Notes under the pieces: generated by a model | The model's input: only the letters and a program-made list of their open reading frames with translations | What the model was told of the DNA's origin: nothing | The model's database searches: none | Shown: one piece after another, positions 6,138 through 12,937 of the stretch | How the letters are laid out: each line of letters opens with the position of its first letter | Numbering within the stretch: position 1 is the first letter of the stretch | Source of the DNA: a virus | Reading direction: 5' to 3' (one strand) | IMG/VR virus record: IMGVR_UViG_3300044695_005052 | Location: 1 to 59,602 of that record | DNA length: 59,602 nt | Position numbers and translations under genes: made by a program

Positions 6138-6166
6138 ATTATAACCGATCAGGTGGAGGTAGTCAC
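6138..6166 (-). promoter_or_regulatory. Near-leaderless sigma70-type promoter, copy 5
   Basis: Minus strand: -35 GTGACT, 17-bp spacer, -10 TATAAT, ten bases to the ATG at 6127. The spacer (CTCCACCTGATCGGT core) is identical to copy 4. Confidence 0.85.
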
Positions 6167-6169
6167 GCT

Positions 6170-6274
6170 TTATTTATCTTTTTTTTCAAGATGTTTGACC
6201 CCGATATACAGGAACCAAACCATAAGTATTGCATATGGTATCCAAAAGTAAAGTTCTAAAGAGATGTTAGCCAT
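6170..6274 (-). CDS. 34-aa single-pass membrane peptide
   Basis: MANISLELYFWIPYAIL begins a hydrophobic helix (about 5-25), followed by a basic tail HLEKKDK. It overlaps the end of 6256..6378 by 19 nt in another frame. GGAG lies 11 nt upstream. Positive-inside charge suggests an N-out, C-in inner-membrane peptide. Family unknown. Confidence 0.5.
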   Translation of the reverse strand: MANISLELYFWIPYAILMVWFLYIGVKHLEKKDK

Positions 6275-6378
6275 AGGTAAGTTAAACTCCATTTAATAAC
6301 TAACAAAGGCAGGACAATCAAAAGGAAGATAAAGATTAGCCCTCTTATCACCCAAAAGATTGTCCTGTTGAGTTTCAT
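6256..6378 (-). CDS. 40-aa single-pass membrane peptide
   Basis: MKLNRTIFWVIRG, then a long hydrophobic run (about 12-34). The ATG overlaps the stop of the beta-helix gene as ATGA, which supports real coupled translation. Two consecutive tiny membrane peptides at an operon end resemble holin or superinfection-exclusion gene pairs, but nothing in the sequence proves either. Confidence 0.5.
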   Translation of the reverse strand: MKLNRTIFWVIRGLIFIFLLIVLPLLVIKWSLTYLWLTSL

Positions 6379-7391
6379 ACAATCTCTATGTGCCCATTAG
6401 GTCTTGGGCCACCGTAAGTTCCACCCAAACGATAACTCATTGGGCCTCCATATAGATAGCAGTTCTTAACCAACCCATATCTTATTCCTGAAAGGGATAC
6501 CATGGGTCTGGTTGCTGTACTAGATTCTGCACGGAACCTTTCGATAAGAACCTCATTAAAGCTATAGTTCCTACCTACCACATAAGTTCCATTTGTGACA
6601 TCTGTCCACAATACCATTGCTCCGTTCTTTGTGTTAAAAGAACTGCAATCCTTGACTTCTAGCTTACCCGTGCATCCCACAAAGGTATAGTCAGAACCTC
6701 CGCCGCCATAATCCGACATTTCATTTGCAACACAGTTCTTTACACTAATGTTACCAAACTGTGATGGGCCTGAAGTTGGGCGATTTGTGATTTGCATGAA
6801 AGTTCTACCATTGCGAATCCCAGAACATTTATCAATTAAAAGATCCCCTTGTGGGTTGTCAATGTAAATGCTATGTTCCTGACACGGGTCAAAGTTGCAA
6901 TCAGTAATTGTCCACTTCGCAGGGCCATGACCCCTTACACCCCATTTCATACCTTTGCCCAGCCAGTTAGTTCCTGTTCCGACAAAGTTACATTTATTGA
7001 TTGTGATATGTCCATGCACCTCGTTCATTGCTGTGCGAATAGGTGCAAACTCGTTTTGATCGTTCACCAAAGTAAGATTTTGAATGGTAATTGAGTCTAC
7101 CCCATTCAAAGTATCCCAAAAACGCAAGTTACCTATCTTGGAGTTACTATCCACTCCAGATAAAGTCAAACTTGTTATTGGACGATCCCAAAACACACAA
7201 TTAGATTTATTTTGATATCCTGCGGGGCCACCAATATCCAAGCCAGTTAAATGACTTCCATGGATTGCAATTACAGTAGGATCTGCGAAATCCCCTGCCT
7301 TTCGCATTGCTGTGGCTAGTGGTGTACTAGTGGCTACTTCTGGTTGATTGTTTATACTATACCCTGTGGGTGTTACTTTGATATGTGTCAT
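6375..7391 (-). CDS. Right-handed beta-helix (pectate-lyase-fold) protein, possible glycan-acting protein
   Basis: 338 aa. Begins with a short linker (1-60), then repeated beta-helix coils with buried Val/Ile and stacked Asn/Cys: SITIQNLTLVND, HITINKCNFVGT, WTITDCNFDP, LLIDKCSGIRN, ISVKNCVAN, LEVKDCSSFN. No signal peptide. This fold is shared by pectate lyases, phage tailspikes and depolymerases. It lies among small early genes, not with tail genes, so an intracellular or late-released enzyme is as possible as a virion fibre. Catalytic residues cannot be assigned. Confidence 0.65.
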   Translation of the reverse strand: MTHIKVTPTGYSINNQPEVATSTPLATAMRKAGDFADPTVIAIHGSHLTGLDIGGPAGYQNKSNCVFWDRPITSLTLSGVDSNSKIGNLRFWDTLNGVDSITIQNLTLVNDQNEFAPIRTAMNEVHGHITINKCNFVGTGTNWLGKGMKWGVRGHGPAKWTITDCNFDPCQEHSIYIDNPQGDLLIDKCSGIRNGRTFMQITNRPTSGPSQFGNISVKNCVANEMSDYGGGGSDYTFVGCTGKLEVKDCSSFNTKNGAMVLWTDVTNGTYVVGRNYSFNEVLIERFRAESSTATRPMVSLSGIRYGLVKNCYLYGGPMSYRLGGTYGGPRPNGHIEIV

Positions 7392-7400
7392 AAATTACCT

Positions 7401-7640
7401 TTACTTGTACTGATCTCGCCAATCTTTGCCAAATAGTGTAGGAACCTGCTTGGCTACAGTTTCCATCACAACTTCGTCAGGATAGTGTTTCAAAAGTCTC
7501 CTAGCCTCTTCCCTGATTTTAGTTGGAACTTTAGGCGTGACTTTCGGATTCAACAAATGGATTAAGAACATCCGAGTTGCATTGACCGATGCATATCTTT
7601 CATTACAAAGAGTCATGTCAGTCGTTTTGATCTTCGCCAT
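7401..7640 (-). CDS. Hypothetical protein
   Basis: 79 aa from the ATG at 7640, chosen because GGGGAT lies 9 nt upstream; a longer start at 7670 would overlap the preceding gene further. Basic, mostly helical: KIREEARRLLKHYPDEVV. The C-terminus FGKDWRDQYK is hydrophilic. No family recognised. Confidence 0.5.
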   Translation of the reverse strand: MAKIKTTDMTLCNERYASVNATRMFLIHLLNPKVTPKVPTKIREEARRLLKHYPDEVVMETVAKQVPTLFGKDWRDQYK

Positions 7641-7851
7641 ACTTGGATCCCCAATCATTGTATCTATCAATGCTATCCTGCATACGCTCGATCATTTCCA
7701 AACTTTCCATTACTACTTGATGATAGTAGTTGATGGTCGTTTCGTAGTTAGGCTTGACTTTCTCATTCTCCAAGATGTGCCTGCATACAGATTTAAGATT
7801 AGTAGCAGCCACAGCGAGAGCTTGCATCGGATCGCGGTTGGATAGATCCAT
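7618..7851 (-). CDS. Hypothetical helical protein
   Basis: 77 aa, mostly helical: LAVAATNLKSVCRHILENE, then YYHQVVMESLEMIERMQDSI. Resembles short helical phage proteins with no assigned function. Overlaps the downstream gene by 23 nt, giving translational coupling. No motif. Confidence 0.5.
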   Translation of the reverse strand: MDLSNRDPMQALAVAATNLKSVCRHILENEKVKPNYETTINYYHQVVMESLEMIERMQDSIDRYNDWGSKYGEDQND

Positions 7852-7856
7852 GACTT

Positions 7857-8276
7857 TCAGTTGGGCCAGCGAAGGGCGTTGGAGGTGTTGAAGGTGTATC
7901 CACTAGGTTGGATATCCCTATACAACCATTGGAAGTACAGCGTGGAGTTGGTGTTCAAGGTTTGCCAAGGAATAAAAGTACTAGCAGTACCATCAGGGCT
8001 AACCTGAACAGGCGTTCCCACACGGAAATAGTTATTGAATGGATTGATGCACATAGTACCGTTTGCAAACGGCACATTCATGGGCGTAGTTCCACACATA
8101 AGTTGTGCATAACCATTAGGAGTAGCATTCGTCAAACACATAGAATCCTGCGTAGGTTGGCAGAATCCCATATGTGCAACTTGCCCCGTGACATTGGGGT
8201 TAGATGTACAATAAATAGTTCCGTTTTGGGCTTGAGTCGTGAGGGTAAGAACAGCGATTGCGATCATGGTCTTCAT
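7857..8276 (-). CDS. Secreted Cys-containing protein of planctomycete type
   Basis: 139 aa with an N-terminal signal peptide (MKTMIAIAVLTLTTQA, cleavage near 16). The mature part has IYC, PNVTG, FANGTMCI, FRVGTPVQVSPDG and near the end LYFQWLYRD and FNTSNALR. This order (YC..N-TG..F-G--C....FR..........FQ-WYRD....FN-S-AL) is one I know from many secreted proteins of Planctomycetota, where FQFWYRDP and FNLSDAL are typical. Function of the domain is unknown. It is exported, so it would act at the host envelope or be released. Likely acquired from the host. Confidence 0.65.
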   Translation of the reverse strand: MKTMIAIAVLTLTTQAQNGTIYCTSNPNVTGQVAHMGFCQPTQDSMCLTNATPNGYAQLMCGTTPMNVPFANGTMCINPFNNYFRVGTPVQVSPDGTASTFIPWQTLNTNSTLYFQWLYRDIQPSGYTFNTSNALRWPN

Positions 8277-8278
8277 AG

Positions 8279-8536
8279 TCAGTCTCCTTCTACTGGTTGA
8301 ACCGTCAGGTTATTGAGATATTCCGTCAAATCCAAGGAATTTACAGGATTTAGTTTATACTGCACAACCTTGGCAGTAGCTATTGTTTCAGGCTTAAACC
8401 AACGCACTTGACGCTTAAGTTGTTCAACAGCATTGGTTTCTGTGTTTGTGAAATTAGTCATCATATACATATGAGGAGGTTTGGTGTCGTTAAATGTGAT
8501 CTCGACTTGCCAAATCTTTCGTTCATTGTTGTTCAT
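8279..8536 (-). CDS. Hypothetical small protein
   Basis: 85 aa. KIWQVEITFNDTKPPHMYMM gives a beta hairpin, then a helix NAVEQLKRQVRWFKPETI and another strand. It resembles small alpha/beta phage proteins with the fold order beta-beta-alpha-beta. It overlaps the upstream membrane-protein gene by 14 nt. Confidence 0.5.
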   Translation of the reverse strand: MNNNERKIWQVEITFNDTKPPHMYMMTNFTNTETNAVEQLKRQVRWFKPETIATAKVVQYKLNPVNSLDLTEYLNNLTVQPVEGD

Positions 8537-8801
8537 TTTTTGATACCTTTTCTGGGAAAAACTTAACTGCGATATAGGTTCCTAGGAAAGATCCTAATGC
8601 GATACTTACGATGTACCATGGGTTCTTCGTATATGCTATCACACCATATGAGAGTAGCACATACATAAAAGCTGCAACAATTCCTGCTTTTATTGCTGCT
8701 CTTTTACCGACATAGATATAATATACTGCGTACAAATAGTCTATGACGATGTAGGTTAGAAATAGGATTATTGCTATCCACCAGTTAAAAGGTTCAATCA
8801 T
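8523..8801 (-). CDS. Membrane protein with three transmembrane segments
   Basis: 92 aa. Hydrophobic segments at about 6-29, 38-58 and 63-82, separated by a basic loop VGKRAAIKAG and ended by a hydrophilic tail FFPEKVSKNEQQ. It belongs to the common class of small polytopic phage membrane proteins; transporter, holin or exclusion functions cannot be told apart. Overlaps both neighbours by 8-14 nt. Confidence 0.6.
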   Translation of the reverse strand: MIEPFNWWIAIILFLTYIVIDYLYAVYYIYVGKRAAIKAGIVAAFMYVLLSYGVIAYTKNPWYIVSIALGSFLGTYIAVKFFPEKVSKNEQQ

Positions 8802-9030
8802 CTAACTTCTCCGCGAAAATTATTGATACTATGTTGTGCATAGGAATTATCATTGTTTCATATGTTTTTGGTGCATTACCTTGTGAATCATCTCTTGGGA
8901 TAACTGTTATCCAATGATTGTTCATGTGCAGTAACCAAAAGTAATTCCATGAATCTTCTACCCAAATAAGAGTTATCTTACTTGGGAAAGATACTGTGGG
9001 ATCCGAGGTCATTCTGCTTTTAAAATCCAT
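8794..9030 (-). CDS. Hypothetical small beta-rich protein
   Basis: 78 aa, beta-rich: PSKITLIWVEDSWNYFWLLH, then HWITVIP and a C-terminal strand IVSIIFAEKLDD. Start overlaps the upstream stop. Family unknown. Confidence 0.5.
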   Translation of the reverse strand: MDFKSRMTSDPTVSFPSKITLIWVEDSWNYFWLLHMNNHWITVIPRDDSQGNAPKTYETMIIPMHNIVSIIFAEKLDD

Positions 9031-9212
9031 GCTGGCCTAGAGATTTGGTTTAGATGATAGAATGCGTCGATCCCATCAAAAGTAATTCTGTTTTTAATCT
9101 CATCTCTGGTTTCTGACCATGATTTAAGTTCACACCATTGTTTATGGTCGAACTCCCATTCAAAGGTAATGCTCACCTTGACTTTTTGGTTATTGGATTG
9201 CTTTGAGTTCAT
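9009..9212 (-). CDS. Hypothetical small protein
   Basis: 67 aa. KVKVSITFEWEFDHKQWCEL suggests a beta strand followed by a helix rich in Trp and charged residues. The N-terminal codons contain the 12-mer repeat TTGACTTTTTGG in antisense. Overlaps both neighbours by about 22 nt. Family unknown. Confidence 0.45.
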   Translation of the reverse strand: MNSKQSNNQKVKVSITFEWEFDHKQWCELKSWSETRDEIKNRITFDGIDAFYHLNQISRPAWILKAE

Positions 9213-9519
9213 GGATAATTACCATACCTAACTTTTCTGCCAACTCTTTTTCAATAGTAGCTCCCTTGCTATCTTGCCAATCGCTTAAAAGATAGATGGC
9301 AGTACATTCCATCATCAGTTTTACGCTTTCATGCATATAATACTTCCATAAACCATCTACTCCAAACCATTCATCTTGATCTAGTTTTGGGTATGGAATA
9401 TTGATAGGATTATAGATGATCGCATGGGGGTATACGGTTTGTAGATGCTTTTCAGCCTTACTGAATTTAACATCTGCATTCTTATCATTCGTGATTGATC
9501 CGCTAATATAAATCTTCAT
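9190..9519 (-). CDS. DUF4406-type (nucleoside 2-deoxyribosyltransferase-like) protein
   Basis: 109 aa. Starts MKIYISGSITND, a Rossmann-like strand and GS-I turn; later IYNPINIP, then a helix, CTAIYLLSDWQDSKGATIEKELAEKLG. The pattern YISGPIt ... P ... d-iy-L-gWe-S-GA--E---A is that of DUF4406, related in fold to nucleoside 2-deoxyribosyltransferases. The ring of SWxxSxGAxxE residues is conserved here as SDWQDSKGATIE. Enzymatic activity has not been settled for this family. ATGA overlap with the upstream gene. Confidence 0.75.
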   Translation of the reverse strand: MKIYISGSITNDKNADVKFSKAEKHLQTVYPHAIIYNPINIPYPKLDQDEWFGVDGLWKYYMHESVKLMMECTAIYLLSDWQDSKGATIEKELAEKLGMVIIHELKAIQ

Positions 9520-10115
9520 AGTGTAGTGTTTAGGATCTTACTAATAGCGTTGATTTCTTTGTCAATATTTCTCCAAGGAATATTTTCAATTGAAGCTAGA
9601 GCAAGACGATTAACTGTTCCATTGGGTTTAATAATTTCTGGATTGTTTACTACGATACTTACCAAATGCTTTTGGTAGTCGGTCATTTGGGTAAAGTAAT
9701 CTTCAACAAGAACTACTGTGTCAACGGCAAAGCTAGTCTTACCATCAATAAAAGTGTCCGAGTTACTTACAGAATTAAAATCATCATTGTTAGACAATTC
9801 CTCAATACTTAGCATATTCTTTACCTCTTTTTTCTTAGTAATCTTAGCACCGCGATTAGCTTTATAGTTCCAAAGACAACTCTTCAGATACTTATCAAAA
9901 GATTGTGATTCAAAAAATTCATCGAAGGTTTGATTTGTTTTTTCAGCAAAGGTTGCTACAGCTTCGACTGCAATGATATCCAAATCTGCTTTCAAATCTT
10001 CGCTAGTACAAAGGATATCATCCCCTGAAATATGATAACCCACCTTATGTGCTAGACCTTTGTACTTGTCGTCCAACTTTTGCCATTGTTGCTCAGTCAT
10101 TAGATTAGTTTTCAT
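9516..10115 (-). CDS. Putative sigma-70-like regulatory protein
   Basis: 199 aa. The N-terminal half (about 20-100) has LAHKVGYHIS, an acidic helix DLKADLDIIAVEAVATFAE, then FDKYLKSCLWNYKANRG, reminiscent of region 2 of small phage sigma factors (acidic helix followed by F/Y..Y...W N..). The C-terminal part (YQKHLVSIVVNNPEIIKP onward) could be a helix-turn-helix. Similarity is weak and judged by eye. It lies between DUF4406 and DUF3310 genes in an early operon, which suits a transcription factor. An alternative is an unrelated helical protein. Confidence 0.35.
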   Translation of the reverse strand: MKTNLMTEQQWQKLDDKYKGLAHKVGYHISGDDILCTSEDLKADLDIIAVEAVATFAEKTNQTFDEFFESQSFDKYLKSCLWNYKANRGAKITKKKEVKNMLSIEELSNNDDFNSVSNSDTFIDGKTSFAVDTVVLVEDYFTQMTDYQKHLVSIVVNNPEIIKPNGTVNRLALASIENIPWRNIDKEINAISKILNTTL

Positions 10116-10327
10116 TGAATTTCTTTCTCCAAGAGGTTGATTTTGCGTTCCAGATACCAGTTAGCTTTTTTTAGATCTTGTAGTTGATTACCCTTATGTG
10201 CTGATCGTAGTACATATTTAACCACATTACCTAGGTGATAGTCAAGATTCTGGTCTTCTATAATGTTAATTACCTCGATCTTACCTACGGTGTAGTGTTT
10301 AGGATGGTTTACTTGATCATCTTTCAT
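10112..10327 (-). CDS. DUF3310 protein
   Basis: 71 aa from the ATG at 10327, which follows AAGGATAATAAT and lies just behind the upstream stop; the first in-frame ATG (10399) would overlap the upstream gene. VNHPKHYTVGKIEVINIIED, then LGNVVKYVLRSAHKGN and DLKKANWYLERKI is the complete DUF3310 pattern, a very common phage protein sometimes annotated as nucleotide kinase without firm proof. Length fits the core domain. Confidence 0.85.
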   Translation of the reverse strand: MKDDQVNHPKHYTVGKIEVINIIEDQNLDYHLGNVVKYVLRSAHKGNQLQDLKKANWYLERKINLLEKEIQ

Positions 10328-10331
10328 ATTA

Positions 10332-11336
10332 TTATCCTTGGATGTGTGCATAGTTCTCTTGTTGTGATGAGGTTGAAATATGGATGAAGTCTGCTTCATC
10401 TCTAAATTGTTTCAAATTTCTTACTCCGCAATAACTCATTGCAGATCTAATACCGTCACACATACTACTGATAACTTTATTAGTGCTTCCCTCTGGTTTT
10501 GTTTTAATCATTACCGAAACACCTTCTTCGTATGCTAGTTGTAGACCAGTAGCCTTCTTTGCATCCATAGAGGCCATTCCCCTAAAATTGGTGAAACTGG
10601 AATTAGGATCCCAGTTAGGGGTTTTGTCAGTTCCTGCAAGCATACCCCCAATCATAACGAAGTTGGCACCGATTGCAAGAGCTTTTGCTGCATCCCCAAA
10701 ATTTTTAATACCTCCATCCGCGATGATAGGGATTTCAGTATCCATTAAACGAATCTCGGCCAAAGCACCGAATTGAGGATACCCACATCCAGTCTTGATA
10801 CGGGTTGTACAAGCAGAACCTCCACCAACCCCAACCTTAACGATGTCTGCCCCCCAATTAAATACATCTTCAACCCCAGTTGGAGTACAGACATTACCTG
10901 CGATTACGATATTTCCTGTATCATAATCACTAATGAACTTTAAAGTTCGTTCCATGTTTAGGGAATGCCCATGTGCAATATCAACGCACAATGAGATATT
11001 GTGTTTGATAAAAGTTAAGATTCTATCTTTATCTGTATCAATAGAACCAACTGCTGCAAAGACAGGCATTACTTCTTGTAGTTTAAGTACTTCTGCAACT
11101 GGAAGATTGCGATGCAAAATACCAATACCCCCTACAGAATGCATATACTTAGCCATTTCAATACCAGTAATGGTATCCATGTTAGCTGCAATGATAGGGA
11201 TTTGCAGTTTAGGTTTATTTTTTACATGATCACCTAAACCATAGTACGGAACTAAACTACATTCATTTCTACTTTTAATAGTAGAATACTTTGGGACGAT
11301 GAGAACATCGTCATATGATACTTGTGTTTTATTCAT
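10332..11336 (-). CDS. guaC: GMP reductase / IMP dehydrogenase family enzyme
   Basis: 334 aa, a TIM barrel. Visible are the N-terminal [17 protein letters not shown], the substrate loop with catalytic Cys in [20 protein letters not shown], the phosphate site [21 protein letters not shown] and FRGMAS. There is no CBS domain and the length fits GMP reductase (about 340) rather than IMPDH (about 490). Reaction would be GMP + NADPH to IMP + NH3, redirecting guanine nucleotides. ATGA overlap with the DenV-like gene. IMPDH activity cannot be excluded. Rare in phages. Confidence 0.85.
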   Translation of the reverse strand: MNKTQVSYDDVLIVPKYSTIKSRNECSLVPYYGLGDHVKNKPKLQIPIIAANMDTITGIEMAKYMHSVGGIGILHRNLPVAEVLKLQEVMPVFAAVGSIDTDKDRILTFIKHNISLCVDIAHGHSLNMERTLKFISDYDTGNIVIAGNVCTPTGVEDVFNWGADIVKVGVGGGSACTTRIKTGCGYPQFGALAEIRLMDTEIPIIADGGIKNFGDAAKALAIGANFVMIGGMLAGTDKTPNWDPNSSFTNFRGMASMDAKKATGLQLAYEEGVSVMIKTKPEGSTNKVISSMCDGIRSAMSYCGVRNLKQFRDEADFIHISTSSQQENYAHIQG

Positions 11337-11749
11337 TGGACGGGCCAGAAGTATTCGATGGTTACAGCGGTCTCTGATTCAATGCCCCAGTTGAACTGGG
11401 AGTAGAAGTGGGGGTCTTTGCGAATCAGGTTAGCACGATGGCTGTACCAGATCCTGTAGTCATTCAACCAAGGAGGCATGATGAGGTTGCTATCATCACG
11501 CTTTTCCATGGTGTTCTTGTAACCCCTACGAACCCACTCGTCAATACACACATTCATATACTGTGCAAGGGCTGGAGCATACCCTTCCCACATCTTAAGT
11601 GCGGGATGGCTACGCCAACCTTTAGTGGTCGTGCGATTAGTAAGAATATTGTGAAGTTGCATCGCCTCAACACGCTGCTTGCCGAGACGGCGATAGTCCA
11701 AGCAGCGTGCAGACTCTACAAAGTCAGCGTAGGGTAGGAAGGTTTGCAT
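11333..11749 (-). CDS. DenV-like pyrimidine-dimer DNA glycosylase family protein
   Basis: 138 aa. MQTFLPYADFVESARCLDYRRLGKQRVEA is the start of the MSMEG_6728/Pyr_excise family related to T4 endonuclease V. Later come HPALKMWEGYAPALAQYMN and EWVRRG. The start is placed at 11749 because the family begins MQTFLP and because the first in-frame ATG (11761) lies inside the -10 box. The expected role is base-excision repair of damaged pyrimidines. First gene of the operon behind promoter copy 6. Confidence 0.8.
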   Translation of the reverse strand: MQTFLPYADFVESARCLDYRRLGKQRVEAMQLHNILTNRTTTKGWRSHPALKMWEGYAPALAQYMNVCIDEWVRRGYKNTMEKRDDSNLIMPPWLNDYRIWYSHRANLIRKDPHFYSQFNWGIESETAVTIEYFWPVQ

Positions 11750-11759
11750 GGTCGTACCC

Positions 11760-11789
11760 ATTATAACAATACAGTCGTAGTTCAGTCAC
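11760..11789 (-). promoter_or_regulatory. Near-leaderless sigma70-type promoter, copy 6 (diverged)
   Basis: Minus strand: -35 GTGACT, 18-bp spacer, -10 TATAAT, ten bases to the ATG at 11749. The spacer sequence differs from copies 1-5, so only the boxes and the geometry are shared. Confidence 0.75.
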
Positions 11790-11808
11790 GCAGATTCCCA
11801 AAAAATTA

Positions 11809-11964
11809 TTAAATTTTAAGATCAATAGTTCTACACCCGCCACATCCACAATCAGGCCATCTTTTTTTCGCAATATCTATAGCTTCTGATTGTGTAAATG
11901 CTTTAATAAGTTCCACACGCTTACCCCAACCAGAAGTTATCATTGTTACTTCATACCATTGCAT
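11809..11964 (-). CDS. 51-aa protein with Cys cluster
   Basis: Too short for a standard ORF cut-off but well formed: MQWYEVTMITSGWGKR opens a strand, a helix FTQSEAIDIAKKRW follows, and PDCGCGGCRTIDLKI ends the chain with three Cys in CGCGGC, a likely metal site. AAGGA lies 10 nt upstream of the ATG. The layout (strand, helix, strand) resembles small single-domain phage proteins of unknown function. Confidence 0.6.
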   Translation of the reverse strand: MQWYEVTMITSGWGKRVELIKAFTQSEAIDIAKKRWPDCGCGGCRTIDLKI

Positions 11965-11999
11965 AAAAGTTAGTCCTTAGTTTAATATGATTTTTATTA

Positions 12000-12323
12000 T
12001 CAATACTTGCATTCGTCAGATGAAACATACACAACATATGTTCCAATCATATCTTTATCAATATTTGTTATTTTTTTATTCAAGAATTTAGAAACATATT
12101 TTTCAAAGCATAGATAAATGCCCTTCTTTTTATCATATGTTTCTGATGCCGAACATCTAGAAGTTACAGAAAAAGGTAATCCATTCTTAACAAAAGTAAG
12201 AACTGTATACCCTCCATTCTTCAAAATCCTCTTTTTATCGTAGTTACGATAATGATTGATCTTGAATTGGAATTCTTCTAGATTTGTAAATCCTTGTGTT
12301 TCTACTATTTCAACTGTTTCCAT
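12000..12323 (-). CDS. Hypothetical protein
   Basis: 107 aa, alpha/beta, basic: FTNLEEFQFKINHYRNYDKK, TVLTFVKNGLPFSV, YVVYVSSDECKY. No known motif. The 5' end is preceded by a copy of the TTGACTTTTTGGTAA repeat (12330..12344), read on the minus strand as TTACCAAAAAGTCAA a few nt before the ATG. It follows the tRNA array and may share its transcript. Confidence 0.5.
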   Translation of the reverse strand: METVEIVETQGFTNLEEFQFKINHYRNYDKKRILKNGGYTVLTFVKNGLPFSVTSRCSASETYDKKKGIYLCFEKYVSKFLNKKITNIDKDMIGTYVVYVSSDECKY

Positions 12324-12351
12324 ATTAATTTGACTTTTTGGTAAATAGAGT

Positions 12352-12427
<76 letters not shown>

Positions 12428-12432
12428 GTGTA

Positions 12433-12506
12433 TGGAGCAAGTAAAGGGACTCGAACCCTTGTCTTCAGCTTGGAAGGCTGAGGTAATACCCTTATACGAT
12501 ACTTGC
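12433..12506 (-). tRNA. tRNA-Gly(UCC)
   Basis: Acceptor GCAAGTA/TACTTGC, T-arm with GGGTTCGAGTCCC, anticodon loop CTTCCAA inside CAGCCTTCCAAGCTG, giving TCC. Discriminator T, encoded CCA. Reads GGA and probably GGN. Confidence 0.93.
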
Positions 12507-12507
12507 A

Positions 12508-12584
12508 TGGTACGCTCGACAGGATTTGAACCTGTGGCCGTTTGATTAGAAATCAAATGCTCTATCCAACTGAGCTACGAGCGC
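12508..12584 (-). tRNA. tRNA-Arg(UCU)
   Basis: Acceptor GCGCTCG/CGAGCGT with a G-U first pair, T-arm CAGGTTCAAATCCTG, anticodon arm TTTGATTTCTAATCAAA, giving TCT. Encoded CCA. Reads AGA. Confidence 0.93.
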
Positions 12585-12590
12585 GTGTAT

Positions 12591-12666
12591 TGGTAGCCTA
12601 GGTGAGACTCGAACTCACACTTGACAGATTTTAAGTCTGTTGACTCTGCCATTGGTCTACTAGGCC
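12591..12666 (-). tRNA. tRNA with UAA anticodon (Leu) but a short variable loop
   Basis: Acceptor GGCCTAG/CTAGGCT (G-U first pair), anticodon arm ACAGACTTAAAATCTGT (anticodon TAA), variable loop only CAAGT, T-arm GTGAGTTCGAGTCTCAC, discriminator A, encoded CCA. The anticodon reads UUA, but the body is class I, whereas bacterial tRNA-Leu normally has a long variable arm. Confidence 0.85.
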
Positions 12667-12683
12667 ATGATTGTGAAAGAGGT

Positions 12684-12733
12684 GGTAGGAAGGTTGTTCT
12701 GCCAGTCAACCTTACGGTTTGACTCTTCCTACC
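12684..12733. ncRNA. Structured RNA element between tRNA genes
   Basis: A 50-nt element closed by a perfect 9-bp stem GGTAGGAAG/CTTCCTACC. Inside, two hairpins exclude each other: AAGGTTG paired with CAACCTT around a 10-nt loop, or (minus strand) GTCAAACC paired with GGTTGAC around a GTAA tetraloop. It lies in the array between tRNA-Leu and tRNA-Ile genes, so it is likely co-transcribed with them. It is too short for a tRNA and has no T-arm. A processing signal, a decayed tRNA or a small RNA are all possible. Confidence 0.5.
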
Positions 12734-12737
12734 TGAT

Positions 12738-12814
12738 TGGTGCGACTGGGTGGGTTCGAACCACCGACATTTGCTTTATAAGAACAACGCTCTAACCGAC
12801 TGAGCTACAGTCGC
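12738..12814 (-). tRNA. tRNA-Ile(UAU)
   Basis: Acceptor GCGACTG/CAGTCGC, anticodon arm TTGTTCTTATAAAGCAA (one G-T pair), anticodon TAT, T-arm GGTGGTTCGAACCCACC, discriminator A, encoded CCA. Reads AUA. Confidence 0.92.
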
Positions 12815-12824
12815 GTGTGCTACT

Positions 12825-12840
12825 CTTTTATAATAGCCTA
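12825..12840 (-). promoter_or_regulatory. Putative -10-only promoter for the tRNA array
   Basis: Minus strand TAGGCTATTATA, 14 nt upstream of the tRNA-Ile 5' end. The same 12-mer occurs on the minus strand 5 nt before the start codon of the UDG/exonuclease gene at 38357. No -35 box is visible at either place. Confidence 0.45.
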
Positions 12841-12862
12841 GATCTAGCCTTTTTAAAAACAT

Positions 12863-12913
12863 ATAGTAAAAAAAAGATACCATTTTGTTGCTGTTAACAA
12901 AATGGTATCTTTT
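12863..12913 (-). terminator. Rho-independent terminator after the basic head protein gene
   Basis: 18-bp stem (12872..12889 with 12896..12913, AAAAGATACCATTTTGTT and complement), 6-nt loop, followed on the minus strand by a run of nine T. It ends the transcript of 12938..13813 before the tRNA array. Confidence 0.9.
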
Positions 12914-12937
12914 ATCTTCTAAATTAGAATTTTGAGA

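Noticed and set aside
9516-10115. Calling this the phage's main sigma factor
   Set aside because: Only weak resemblance to region 2; the gp55-like gene is a better candidate.
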